A DNA stretch of 64,000 bases, from positions 1,984,001-2,048,000 of the forward strand of contig NZ_LR134384.1 of NCBI RefSeq assembly GCF_900637655.1, written 5' to 3'. The stretch comes from Segatella oris. GTDB lineage: Bacteria > Bacteroidota > Bacteroidia > Bacteroidales > Bacteroidaceae. The position numbers and the translations under genes are program-made. The notes under the pieces were generated by a model that was not told the DNA's origin, ran no database searches, and was given only the letters and a program-made list of their open reading frames with translations. Shown here in pieces: positions 27,900-35,725 of this stretch. Position 1 is the stretch's first letter. The number at the start of each line of letters is the position of its first letter.

Positions 27900-27907
27900 T
27901 ATTTTTG
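27900..27907 (+). promoter_or_regulatory. -7 promoter box of ispE
   Basis: TATTTTTG, a perfect TAnnTTTG match, 26 bases before the ispE ATG. Confidence 0.55.
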
Positions 27908-27933
27908 CAATACATATATTTAATATACAAACA

Positions 27934-28773
27934 ATGATTACGTTCCCTTGTGCCAAGATTAATCTTGGACTCAATATTGTAGCGAAACGAGACGACGGCT
28001 ACCATAACATAGAAACCGTCTTCTACCCTATTCCGCTTTACGATGCACTTGAAATCAAGTATATGGGAGAAGAGTTTCCCTCTGATGTAAATTGTGATTT
28101 AAAGGTAACGGGCAATGCCATAGACTGCAATGAGACTGAAAATCTTGTTATCAAGGCCTACAATCTGCTGGCGAAAGATTATAAAATTCCACGTGTGCAT
28201 ACTCACCTTTATAAACGAATACCATCTCAAGCCGGTCTTGGAGGTGGCTCAAGTGATGCAGCCTACATGATCAGATTACTTGACGAACGCTTCAGACTGA
28301 ATATCGGCAACGCAGAAATGGAACGCTATGCAGCAAAGTTAGGCGCGGATTGTGCTTTCTTCATCAACAGTGAACCTGCATTTGCCACGGGCATTGGCAA
28401 TGAGTTTATGCCTGTAGGTGAGCCTGAAGGCAACTTGAATGGCTATCATATTGCTGTTGTAAAGCCCTCCATAGCTGTTTCAACCAAAGAAGCATACGCC
28501 AACATTGTGCCCAAGAAACCTAAGATTTGTTGTTGGGATATCGTAAGACAACCTGTTGAAAGCTGGAAGGGGCTATTGGTAAACGACTTCGAAGCACCGG
28601 TCTTCAATAAATATCCTCAATTGGCAGAAATCAAGAATAAGCTCTATGAAAAAGGAGCTGTCTACGCAGCTATGAGCGGTAGTGGCAGCAGTATATTCGG
28701 CATTTTTAAAGAAAGTCCATCTCATCTTGATAACAGCTTTGCTGATTGTTTCACTTTTACTACACAACTTTAG
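27934..28773 (+). CDS. ispE: 4-diphosphocytidyl-2-C-methyl-D-erythritol kinase
   Basis: Fourth step of the MEP isoprenoid pathway: ATP-dependent phosphorylation of CDP-methylerythritol. The 279-aa GHMP kinase has KINLGLNIVAKRDDGYHNIE at the substrate site, the ATP loop PSQAGLGGGSSDAA at 97-110, DCAFFINSEPAFATGIG and the C-terminal AMSGSGSSIFGIF. Full family length. The next gene, a Nudix hydrolase, starts 3 bases after the stop. Confidence 0.97.
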   Translation: MITFPCAKINLGLNIVAKRDDGYHNIETVFYPIPLYDALEIKYMGEEFPSDVNCDLKVTGNAIDCNETENLVIKAYNLLAKDYKIPRVHTHLYKRIPSQAGLGGGSSDAAYMIRLLDERFRLNIGNAEMERYAAKLGADCAFFINSEPAFATGIGNEFMPVGEPEGNLNGYHIAVVKPSIAVSTKEAYANIVPKKPKICCWDIVRQPVESWKGLLVNDFEAPVFNKYPQLAEIKNKLYEKGAVYAAMSGSGSSIFGIFKESPSHLDNSFADCFTFTTQL

Positions 28774-28776
28774 CCC

Positions 28777-29286
28777 ATGAGAGACAACGAAAAAGAAATG
28801 TTTCCTCTCGTTTTAGAAAATGGAGATATCATAGGAGCCATCAGTAGGAAGGAGGCACATAATGGCTCCAAACAACTCCACCCTGTAGTTCATCTCCATG
28901 TTTTCAATAGTAAAGGTGAACTTTATTTACAGAAACGCCCAGATTGGAAAGATATCCAACCTGGCAAATGGGACACGGCTTGTGGCGGACATATAGACCT
29001 CGGAGAGAATATAGAGATTGCTCTAAAGCGTGAAGTACAGGAGGAGTTAGGAATTACAGACTACATTCCGAAACGCATAGGCCAATATGTTTTTGAAAGT
29101 AATTGCGAAAAAGAACTTATTTATGTTCACAAAACAACATACAACAAAGTTCTCCATCCCAATCAAGAGGAACTCAACGGAGGACGTTTCTGGACATCGG
29201 AGGAAATCAAGAGTAACCTTGGCAAGAATATTTTCACTCCTAATTTTGAAAGTGAATATATTCGATTTTTCAGTAATAGAGAATAA
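28777..29286 (+). CDS. Nudix hydrolase (Idi/YfcD-like)
   Basis: A 169-aa Nudix protein. The Nudix box lies about residues 70-92: GGHIDLGENIEIALKREVQ then EELGI. The opening region, GDIIGAISRKEAHNG...LHPVVHLHVFNSKGELYLQKR, and WDTACGGH resemble the isopentenyl-diphosphate isomerase-like/YfcD branch. Being coupled to ispE, a role connected to isoprenoid diphosphates is possible, but the catalytic residues of true IPP isomerase are not clear, so I name it only as a Nudix hydrolase. Confidence 0.88.
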   Translation: MRDNEKEMFPLVLENGDIIGAISRKEAHNGSKQLHPVVHLHVFNSKGELYLQKRPDWKDIQPGKWDTACGGHIDLGENIEIALKREVQEELGITDYIPKRIGQYVFESNCEKELIYVHKTTYNKVLHPNQEELNGGRFWTSEEIKSNLGKNIFTPNFESEYIRFFSNRE

Positions 29287-29301
29287 ATTCTTACCAAAAA
29301 T

Positions 29302-29335
29302 AAAGAAGGTTGCAATAAAGATTGCAACCTTCTTT
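29302..29335. terminator. Bidirectional terminator hairpin
   Basis: Perfect 15-bp stem AAAGAAGGTTGCAAT (29302-29316) / ATTGCAACCTTCTTT (29321-29335), AAAG loop, flanked by T/A tracts on both sides; serves the convergent ispE-Nudix and bL28-bL33-DUF4295 units. Confidence 0.88.
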
Positions 29336-29355
29336 CATCTATAGTCTTAGGAAAA

Positions 29356-29514
29356 TTATTTCTTAAAGAAATCTTTCACAGCCTCATTAGGTACCATCTG
29401 CTCATCAAAAACATAAGCACCGGTCTTTGGGCTCTTAACCATCTTAATTACTTTTGAATATGCGCGACCATCCGTAGAACCTTCATGGAGGGTAGCGACC
29501 GCTTTCTTTGCCAT
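29356..29514 (-). CDS. DUF4295 domain protein, 52 aa
   Basis: ATG at 29514 gives MAKKAVATLHEGSTDGRAYS and ends KDFFKK. The length, the basic charge and the MAKK(A/T)VAxL start match DUF4295, a tiny Bacteroidota family encoded right after rpmB and rpmG. The conserved ribosomal context suggests a ribosome-associated role (inference). It is the last gene of the three-gene unit. Confidence 0.85.
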   Translation of the reverse strand: MAKKAVATLHEGSTDGRAYSKVIKMVKSPKTGAYVFDEQMVPNEAVKDFFKK

Positions 29515-29540
29515 ATCTTATGTGCTTTTTAAAAGGGTTA

Positions 29541-29729
29541 TTACTTAATCTCCTTATGAAGAGTCATCTTCTTCAGGATTGGGTTGTACTTCTTCAGTTC
29601 AAGACGCTCAGGAGTATTCTTACGATTCTTTGTTGTCACGTAACGGCTTGTTCCTGGCAGTCCGCTATTCTTCATCTCAGTGCATTCGAGAACTACCTGC
29701 ACTCTATTACCTTTAGCTTTTTTTGCCAT
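29541..29729 (-). CDS. rpmG: 50S ribosomal protein bL33
   Basis: A 62-aa basic protein starting [18 protein letters not shown] with [20 protein letters not shown], the bL33 pattern. Only one of the usual zinc-binding cysteines is present, so this is the zinc-free form. Located between rpmB and the DUF4295 gene. Confidence 0.95.
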   Translation of the reverse strand: MAKKAKGNRVQVVLECTEMKNSGLPGTSRYVTTKNRKNTPERLELKKYNPILKKMTLHKEIK

Positions 29730-29734
29730 GATGA

Positions 29735-29998
29735 TTATTCTCCTATTACTTTAATGTCTTTCCAGTCGCAGAAGCCCTTAGAAACGGCCTGCTTCAGAGC
29801 TGCGTCAAGACCAACTTTATTAATGAGACGAAGACCAGCAGCACTGATCTTAAGGCTAATCCAGCAACCCTCCTCTACATAGTAGAATTTCTTGCTGAAG
29901 AGGTTTACGTCAAAGCTTCTCTTTGTACGATGCTTTGAGTGAGACACATTACAACCTATTTGCGCCTTCTTTCCTGTAATCTGACAAATCTTAGACAT
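29735..29998 (-). CDS. rpmB: 50S ribosomal protein bL28
   Basis: An 87-aa protein with [39 protein letters not shown] and a C-terminal [15 protein letters not shown], matching bL28. First gene of the rpmB-rpmG-DUF4295 unit, behind a complete -33/-7 promoter. Confidence 0.95.
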   Translation of the reverse strand: MSKICQITGKKAQIGCNVSHSKHRTKRSFDVNLFSKKFYYVEEGCWISLKISAAGLRLINKVGLDAALKQAVSKGFCDWKDIKVIGE

Positions 29999-30050
29999 TG
30001 CTATCTTTAATTTTTGTTTTCGTTTTTTGATACTTATTCCAAACAGGGTG

Positions 30051-30081
30051 CAAAATTACAAATATTTTTGAATTACACAAA
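30051..30081 (-). promoter_or_regulatory. Full -33/-7 promoter of the rpmB unit
   Basis: On the minus strand TTTG (30081-30078) and TAATTTTG (30058-30051) are 19 bases apart; the -7 box is about 52 bases before the rpmB ATG. Confidence 0.72.
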
Positions 30082-30128
30082 ATATTTCCTCAAAGAATAA
30101 AGGTAATTAAGCATTTTTTTGCTTTATC

Positions 30129-30629
30129 CTATTCTTTTACCTGTTTCCCTTTAATATAATCAAGAAACATACGCAGTGACTGATTAGTAGCAATGGCAAG
30201 GTTAATGTCGCGTCCGAAATCCTTATCAAGCTTCATCGTACGGATATCATCTTTGCTTCCACATGCCAACCAAATTGTTCCTACCGGTATTTCCGGCGTA
30301 CCACCAGTTGGGCCCGCAATGCCTGTTGCAGCAATAGCATAATCAACATGCAAGGTTTCACAAGCTCCGGCAACCATCTGTTGAGCAACCTCTTCACAAA
30401 CAGCAGTCTTCTCTTCCAAAACCTCATGACTCACATGAAGCAGGTTTTCCTTTACCTCATTCGTATAAGACACGATTCCCCCCTTGAAATATTCACTTGC
30501 TCCGGGCACGGCGATGATAGCTTCTGCTATACGGCCTCCCGTGCAACTCTCGGCAGTTCCAATTGTCAAGCTGTTGTCATAGAGATATTGTTGTAACTCT
30601 TTACTCAACACTTTAGTTTCCAGTTCCAT
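30129..30629 (-). CDS. pncC: Nicotinamide-nucleotide amidohydrolase (CinA C-terminal domain)
   Basis: A 166-aa stand-alone CinA C-terminal domain. The signature is TAESCTGGRIAEAI near residue 25, then FKGGIVSYTNEVKENLL and AIAATGIAGPTGGTPEIPVG. The family deamidates nicotinamide mononucleotide in pyridine-nucleotide salvage. The N-terminal COG1058 domain of full CinA is absent. It follows tsaD by 6 bases. Confidence 0.92.
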   Translation of the reverse strand: MELETKVLSKELQQYLYDNSLTIGTAESCTGGRIAEAIIAVPGASEYFKGGIVSYTNEVKENLLHVSHEVLEEKTAVCEEVAQQMVAGACETLHVDYAIAATGIAGPTGGTPEIPVGTIWLACGSKDDIRTMKLDKDFGRDINLAIATNQSLRMFLDYIKGKQVKE

Positions 30630-30635
30630 ATATTT

Positions 30636-31670
30636 TTATTTAAAAGTTACTTTTGAAAATGCGGGGGCATCAATGCGTCCAAAGTCATGATCCATATACT
30701 TTGATTGCCCTACAATGGCTATCATTGCTGCATTATCCGTCGTGTAGCTGAATTTAGGAATATAAATGGTCCAGCCATACTTATCTGCATGCTCACGGAA
30801 AGCATTGCGCAAACCGTTGTTGGCAGACACACCTCCAGCCACAGCCACATGCTTAATGCCCGTCTCTTTCACTGCCTTGCGCAGCTTATTCATCAGGATA
30901 TCCACTATTGTATGCTCCAGACTTGCAGCCAAATCTTTCTTATGATGTTCTATGAAATCAGGGTCTTCCTTTATCCAATCACGCAGACTGTAAAGGAAAG
31001 ATGTCTTCAATCCAGAGAATGAATAGTCGAAACCGGGAATATGCGGCTCGGCAAATTTATACGCCAACGGGTTGCCCTGACGTGCCAACCGGTCGATAAT
31101 CGGCCCTCCCGGATAGCCTAACCCCATCACCTTCGAACATTTATCAATAGCCTCACCTGCCGCATCATCAATTGTCTGTCCCAACACCTGCATGTCGTTA
31201 TAGGCATTGACCTTGACAATCTGAGAGTTGCCTCCCGACACCAAAAGACAGATAAAAGGGAAAGGAGGCGCACTAGTATCATCGTCAGTCTCCTTTATAA
31301 AATGCGCCATGACATGGCCTTGCAGGTGATTGACATCCAGCAATGGAATATTCAGCGAACGCGCTAAGCCCTTGGCAAAGTTAACACCTACGAGCAAAGA
31401 ACCCATCAATCCCGGGCCACGTGTATAGGCAATGGCACTCAACATCTCTTTTGTGATGCCGGCACGCTTGATAGCCTGATCAACCACCGGCACGATATTC
31501 TGCTGATGTGCACGTGATGCCAACTCTGGAACCACGCCGCCATAAGCCTTATGTACATCCTGCGAAGCTGTCACATTGGATAACAACACGCCGTTACGCA
31601 ATACAGCCGCCGACGTATCATCACACGAACTTTCAATACCTAATATATAAATAGCTTTCTTTTCTTCCAT
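30636..31670 (-). CDS. tsaD: tRNA threonylcarbamoyladenosine synthase subunit TsaD
   Basis: A 344-aa Kae1/OSGEP-type protein that transfers threonylcarbamoyl to A37 of ANN-decoding tRNAs. Visible: IESSCDDTSAAVL at 12-24, GGVVPELASRAH at 44-55, the metal-binding HLQGH at 115-119, LLVSGGNSQIV and AVAGGVSANNGLR. Full family length. Co-directional with map upstream and pncC downstream. Confidence 0.97.
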   Translation of the reverse strand: MEEKKAIYILGIESSCDDTSAAVLRNGVLLSNVTASQDVHKAYGGVVPELASRAHQQNIVPVVDQAIKRAGITKEMLSAIAYTRGPGLMGSLLVGVNFAKGLARSLNIPLLDVNHLQGHVMAHFIKETDDDTSAPPFPFICLLVSGGNSQIVKVNAYNDMQVLGQTIDDAAGEAIDKCSKVMGLGYPGGPIIDRLARQGNPLAYKFAEPHIPGFDYSFSGLKTSFLYSLRDWIKEDPDFIEHHKKDLAASLEHTIVDILMNKLRKAVKETGIKHVAVAGGVSANNGLRNAFREHADKYGWTIYIPKFSYTTDNAAMIAIVGQSKYMDHDFGRIDAPAFSKVTFK

Positions 31671-31700
31671 AATTATGTTTCGCTAAACAAGCCGTGCTTA

Positions 31701-32564
31701 TCAATAGGACAACACTTCCACTCCGCTTTCCGTCATCAGGAAAGTGTGCTCCCACTGTGCACTGGGCTTCTCATCCCCCGAAATAACTTCCCAGCCATAG
31801 GGGTCATCAGCATCTATAAAGACCTTCCATGTCCCCATATTCACCATTGGCTCAATGGTAAACACCATGCCTGGGACAAGCAACATACCTGTGCCCCGAT
31901 GACCGAAATGTACGACATCGGGTTCTTCATGCATCGCTAATCCGACACCATGACCACACAAATCACGCACGATACCATAGTGATATTTCTCTGCATGTTT
32001 CTGGATTGCATGTCCAATATCACCTACAAAGCAATAAGGTTTTGCTGCCTCTGCACCAATATCCAAACATTCCTTGGCCACTCTCACCAATTGTTCTTTC
32101 TCGGGAGTTGTCTTTCCTCCGATAATAAACATACGCGAAGCGTCACCGAAATAGCCGTTCACACTCAATGTCATATCCACGTTCACGATATCTCCCTCTT
32201 CGAGGATATCCTCTTCCTTAGGTATCCCATGACAGACAACTTCATTGATACTCGTGCAGACACTCTTAGGAAACCCCTCATAATTCAGGCAGGCAGGCAC
32301 AGCATTGTTATCTTTGCAATACTGCATGCAGATATCATCTATCTCCTGTGTTGACATGCCTGGACGAATTGCTGCAGCCACAGCATCCAAACAACCCGTA
32401 TTGACCTTACCGGCTATACGAATGCCTTCTATCTGCTCCGGGGTCTTTATAAGATCGCGGGTAGGCACCTCCTTGCCCTTATTCTCCCAATACATCACCT
32501 GCTTGTCAAGCTCAGTAAGCGGCTGACCAGGCAAGCAATGCCATCTTCTCTTCTTAAACTTCAT
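31701..32564 (-). CDS. map: Methionine aminopeptidase, type I
   Basis: Removes the N-terminal methionine from new proteins. The 287-aa protein has about 40 extra N-terminal residues (basic start KFKKRRWHCLPGQP) before the pita-bread catalytic domain. Metal ligands are seen in VNVDMTLSVNGYFGDASR, GHGVGLAMHEEP and FTIEPMVNMG, and near the C-terminus in WEHTFLMTESG. A TATTTTTG promoter box lies about 25 bases upstream. Confidence 0.96.
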   Translation of the reverse strand: MKFKKRRWHCLPGQPLTELDKQVMYWENKGKEVPTRDLIKTPEQIEGIRIAGKVNTGCLDAVAAAIRPGMSTQEIDDICMQYCKDNNAVPACLNYEGFPKSVCTSINEVVCHGIPKEEDILEEGDIVNVDMTLSVNGYFGDASRMFIIGGKTTPEKEQLVRVAKECLDIGAEAAKPYCFVGDIGHAIQKHAEKYHYGIVRDLCGHGVGLAMHEEPDVVHFGHRGTGMLLVPGMVFTIEPMVNMGTWKVFIDADDPYGWEVISGDEKPSAQWEHTFLMTESGVEVLSY

Positions 32565-32589
32565 AAGTCAAACGTTATAAACTCGAATG

Positions 32590-32597
32590 CAAAAATA
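32590..32597 (-). promoter_or_regulatory. -7 promoter box of map
   Basis: Minus strand TATTTTTG, about 25 bases before the map start. Confidence 0.55.
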
Positions 32598-33467
32598 CAA
32601 TATATAATCGAAACAAACAATTTTTTTCTTATATATCTTAAATAGGAAAAACTATCTACAAGACCGTTCGCCAAAGCTTGCACACGGCCCTTTCCGACCA
32701 CCGTTATCATAGTGAGACAGAAACCATAAAACCGATAACTCTTTGCACTGACTTCAAGATGAACAACTCTGCACAATCGAGAAGCACTATTATTTTGTAA
32801 ATAATCCCGTCTTGTTTTTAACATTTCAAAACTACCCTAAATAGAAAATTAAAACCAATAAAACTTATCTTATTTACCAATTTCAAAGTTTCTGACGCAC
32901 AATTTCATTCTTCACACGCTGCAATTTGACGCAGATTGCACTCCTACTTGCGTCAGAACAGACGACAAAATAAGTCAGATTACAGGGTAATTCAATAGAA
33001 ATCAGACCGCTTAACAACATCATTTTCCTCCATATTTTGACTTCAATCGCACAACACACTGACAGACAACGCATTACAAAATACCGAAAAACAGCGTATA
33101 TTCAGACCGAGAATATCTTCTATTTCAAATACGCAAGCCTTTTAAAAGAAATTGCAAACATTCACGATGAGAATTAACAAATCATTAGTTTATTTAAGTT
33201 ATGCAAAGCACTCTCCCGCTCTCTATCCCTTTGAGAATATCAAGTCGCTTGCTTAGATTAAACCTTGCATGCACCGGACATTATATAAACTTATGATAAA
33301 ATGAGTGACACACAACAATATCAAACAGGAGATGACATCACTACAAAAAGTAGAATAAGAAGTGCTTAAAACGCGTAAATCAATGAAAACAAAGCAGTTC
33401 TGAAAATATTTTAGCCTCTTTTACCTAAAAAAGTATCGATAAATTTTCATATCATTCAAAAAACTCG
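32598..33467. other. Large divergent intergenic region with element copy C
   Basis: About 870 bases between the map and hup promoters. The frames at 32561-32824 and 32883-33074 have no recognisable features. The middle (32890-33160) is copy C of the dispersed element; the rest shows nothing I recognise. Confidence 0.6.
32890..33160. repeat. Dispersed intergenic element, copy C
   Basis: Core TGACGCAGATTGC at 32927-32939 inside a near-palindrome TGCAATTTGACGC/AGATTGCA, another TTGCGTCAGA, GTCAGATTACAGG, the GGGTAATTCAATAGAAATC block shared with copy A, and an intact GCGTAT (33094-33099) / ATACGC (33129-33134) hairpin pair. Confidence 0.68.
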
Positions 33468-33475
33468 TATATTTG
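33468..33475 (+). promoter_or_regulatory. -7 promoter box of the HU gene
   Basis: TATATTTG, a perfect TAnnTTTG match, about 62 bases before the ATG at 33538. Confidence 0.6.
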
Positions 33476-33537
33476 CAAACCCAAAAGAGAGGGTGACAAA
33501 CCATACAAAATAAGAATATAAAAAATACAATACAAAT

Positions 33538-33819
33538 ATGACTAAGGCAGATATCATTAATGAAATTGCTATGGCAACGGGCGTCCAGAAAAGAGATGTC
33601 ACAGTGGTTGTCGAAAGCTTTATGGAGACCATTAAAAATAGTTTACTTGAAAAGAAAGAGAATGTATACCTGCGTGGTTTTGGCAGTTTCGTCATCAAAC
33701 ACCGTGCAGCAAAGACCGCACGCAATATCCTCAAGAATACAACTATGACGATTGAGGCCCACGACTTGCCAAGTTTCAAGCCGTCAAAGTCATTCATTGA
33801 ACAGATGAAGAACGAATAA
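33538..33819 (+). CDS. HU family DNA-binding protein
   Basis: A 93-aa nucleoid protein with the full HU/IHF fold: helix-turn-helix ADIINEIAMATGVQKRDV, the LRGFGSFVIKHRAAKTARN core (usual GFGxF and RxxRN) and KPSKSFIEQM at the end. Binds and bends DNA as a dimer. Followed after 36 bases by the 29-aa ribosomal-like gene and then rng. One of three HU-type genes in the window. Confidence 0.95.
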   Translation: MTKADIINEIAMATGVQKRDVTVVVESFMETIKNSLLEKKENVYLRGFGSFVIKHRAAKTARNILKNTTMTIEAHDLPSFKPSKSFIEQMKNE

Positions 33820-33855
33820 CAATAACAAATAATTATATTTCAAAATTTAAAGATT

Positions 33856-33945
33856 ATGCCAAACGGAAAGAAGAAGAAGGGCCACAAAATGGCAACTCAC
33901 AAGCGTAAAAAGAGACTACGCAAGAATAGACATAAGAGCAAATAA
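33856..33945 (+). CDS. 29-aa basic protein, bS22/mS38 (AURKAIP1/COX24)-like
   Basis: ATG at 33856 to TAA at 33943-33945: MPNGKKKKGHKMATHKRKKR followed by LRKNRHKSK. About half of the residues are Lys or Arg. The KMATHKRKKRLRKNRHK pattern matches the short Bacteroidota family named for the AURKAIP1/COX24 domain, related to small-subunit protein mS38/bS22 that sits near the decoding centre. Conserved position between hup and rng. Confidence 0.8.
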   Translation: MPNGKKKKGHKMATHKRKKRLRKNRHKSK

Positions 33946-33970
33946 GCTTGATAGCCTATTAAGGACTTAG

Positions 33971-34012
33971 GGGGCATGTCAATACATCCACAAGGAAGTT
34001 GTGACATGCCCC
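33971..34012 (+). terminator. Hairpin between the 29-aa gene and rng
   Basis: Perfect 11-bp stem GGGGCATGTCA (33971-33981) / TGACATGCCCC (34002-34012) with a 20-base loop and TTTA after it. Probably a full or partial terminator before rng. Confidence 0.65.
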
Positions 34013-34049
34013 TTTATGGTAACAGTAAGAACTAAGTAAAGATTAAAAA

Positions 34050-35624
34050 ATGACAAGCGAAGTTGTAATCGACGTAAGGGAGAAAGAAATTTCGATAGCT
34101 CTGTTAGAGGATAAAAATCTGGTGGAATATCAGAATGAACCACGGCAGGCTTCTTTCTCTGTTGGCAACATTTACGCTGCTAAAGTTAAGAAACTCATGC
34201 CGGGACTTAACGCATGCTTCGTGGATGTTGGCTATGAACGCGATGCTTTTCTGCATTATCTTGACTTAGGCAGTCAATTCAATTCCTACGCCAAGTATCT
34301 GAAACAGGTGAACAGCGATAGGAAGAGACTCTATCCTTTCAGTAAGGCACAGAGGTTGCCTGACTTGAAAAAGGACGGAAGTGTTCAGCAAGTACTCTCT
34401 GTCGGACAGGAAGTTTTGGTGCAGATTGTAAAAGAACCCATCTCCACTAAAGGTCCCCGACTGACAGGTGAGCTTTCGTTTGCAGGACGTTTCATTGTCC
34501 TTATTCCTTTTGGAGATAAAGTCTCAGTATCTTCTAAAATCAAAAGTGGTGAAGAGCGTGCACGACTGAAGCAGCTCATCTACAGCATTAAACCTAAAAA
34601 CTGCGGTGTCATTGTAAGGACTGTTGCAGAAGGAAAGCGGGTCGCAGAACTCGACACAGAAATGAAAGTGTTGACAAAGCGATGGGAGGACGCAATCCTC
34701 AAGACACAGAAACAACAGAAAAGACCGCAGTTGGTATTTGAAGAAACAGGCAGGGCTATCGCTATGTTGAGAGACCTGTTCAATCCAAGTTTCGAAAATA
34801 TTTATGTCAATAACGAAGAAGTTTACAACGAAGTAAAACACTACTTGACACTCATTGCGCCAGAAAAAGCAAATATTGTCAAGCAGTATACGGGCAAAGT
34901 GCCTATCTTCGACAACTTCAACGTTACCAAACAGATTAAATCAAGCTTCGGTAAAACCATAAACTATAAGCATGGGGCTTATCTGATTATCGAACATACC
35001 GAGGCACTTCATGTCGTAGATGTAAACAGTGGAAACCGCTCGAAATCTGAAAACGGACAGGAAGCCAATGCTCTTGACGTGAATTTAGGGGCAGCCGATG
35101 AGCTGGCAAGACAGCTAAGACTACGCGATATGGGAGGAATCATCGTTGTAGACTTCATCGACATGAACCTTGCGGAAGACCGACAGATGCTCTATGAACG
35201 CATGTGTAAGAACATGCAGAAAGACAGGGCAAGACACAATATCCTGCCCCTGAGTAAATTTGGACTGATGCAAATTACGCGTCAACGCGTGCGTCCGGCA
35301 ATGGATGTCAATGTAGAGGAGACATGTCCCACCTGCAATGGCACCGGAAAAATCAGATCAAGCATCCTCTTCACCGACCAATTGGAAAGAAAGATTGACC
35401 GCCTTGTCAACAAGATTGGCATCGCAAAGTTCTATTTACACGTTCATCCATATGTGGCTGCCTACATCAACAAAGGGTTTATTTCCCTTCGTTGCAAGTG
35501 GCAACTCAAATATGGGTTCGGCGTACATATCATTCCATCGCAGAAACTTGCATTCCTACAATACGAGTTTTATGACAGTCAAGGCGAATTCATTGATATG
35601 AAAGAGGAAATAGAAACAAAATAA
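34050..35624 (+). CDS. rng: Ribonuclease G/E family endoribonuclease
   Basis: A 524-aa single-strand RNA endonuclease for rRNA maturation and mRNA decay. Order of domains: short N-terminal part, S1-like domain (GNIYAAKVKKLMPGLNACFV), 5'-sensor and RNase H-like regions, the catalytic metal aspartates in VVDVNSGNRSK and GGIIVVDFIDM, the Zn-link CPTCNGTGK, and a small domain. No RNase E-type C-terminal scaffold, so RNase G length. No TAnnTTTG box before it; expression may come from readthrough past the hairpin. Confidence 0.95.
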   Translation: MTSEVVIDVREKEISIALLEDKNLVEYQNEPRQASFSVGNIYAAKVKKLMPGLNACFVDVGYERDAFLHYLDLGSQFNSYAKYLKQVNSDRKRLYPFSKAQRLPDLKKDGSVQQVLSVGQEVLVQIVKEPISTKGPRLTGELSFAGRFIVLIPFGDKVSVSSKIKSGEERARLKQLIYSIKPKNCGVIVRTVAEGKRVAELDTEMKVLTKRWEDAILKTQKQQKRPQLVFEETGRAIAMLRDLFNPSFENIYVNNEEVYNEVKHYLTLIAPEKANIVKQYTGKVPIFDNFNVTKQIKSSFGKTINYKHGAYLIIEHTEALHVVDVNSGNRSKSENGQEANALDVNLGAADELARQLRLRDMGGIIVVDFIDMNLAEDRQMLYERMCKNMQKDRARHNILPLSKFGLMQITRQRVRPAMDVNVEETCPTCNGTGKIRSSILFTDQLERKIDRLVNKIGIAKFYLHVHPYVAAYINKGFISLRCKWQLKYGFGVHIIPSQKLAFLQYEFYDSQGEFIDMKEEIETK

Positions 35625-35657
35625 ACCATCCTGCAAGTTCAAACTTGTATTAAGAAA

Positions 35658-35698
35658 AAGCTGCATACATCATATCTTCAGATGATTGTATGCAGCTT
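35658..35698. terminator. Terminator hairpin between rng and the HU-LysM gene
   Basis: AAGCTGCATACATCAT (35658-35673) pairs with ATGATTGTATGCAGCTT (35682-35698) with one bulge and an 8-base loop. Lies between two convergent genes and has T-rich sequence on the plus side. Confidence 0.8.
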
Positions 35699-35725
35699 AT
35701 GTTTTTATAAAAACTAAAGTTACTG

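Noticed and set aside
32561..33074. Minus-strand frames of 87 and 63 codons upstream of map
   Set aside because: The first overlaps the map promoter and start; the second is inside element copy C. Neither has protein-like composition.
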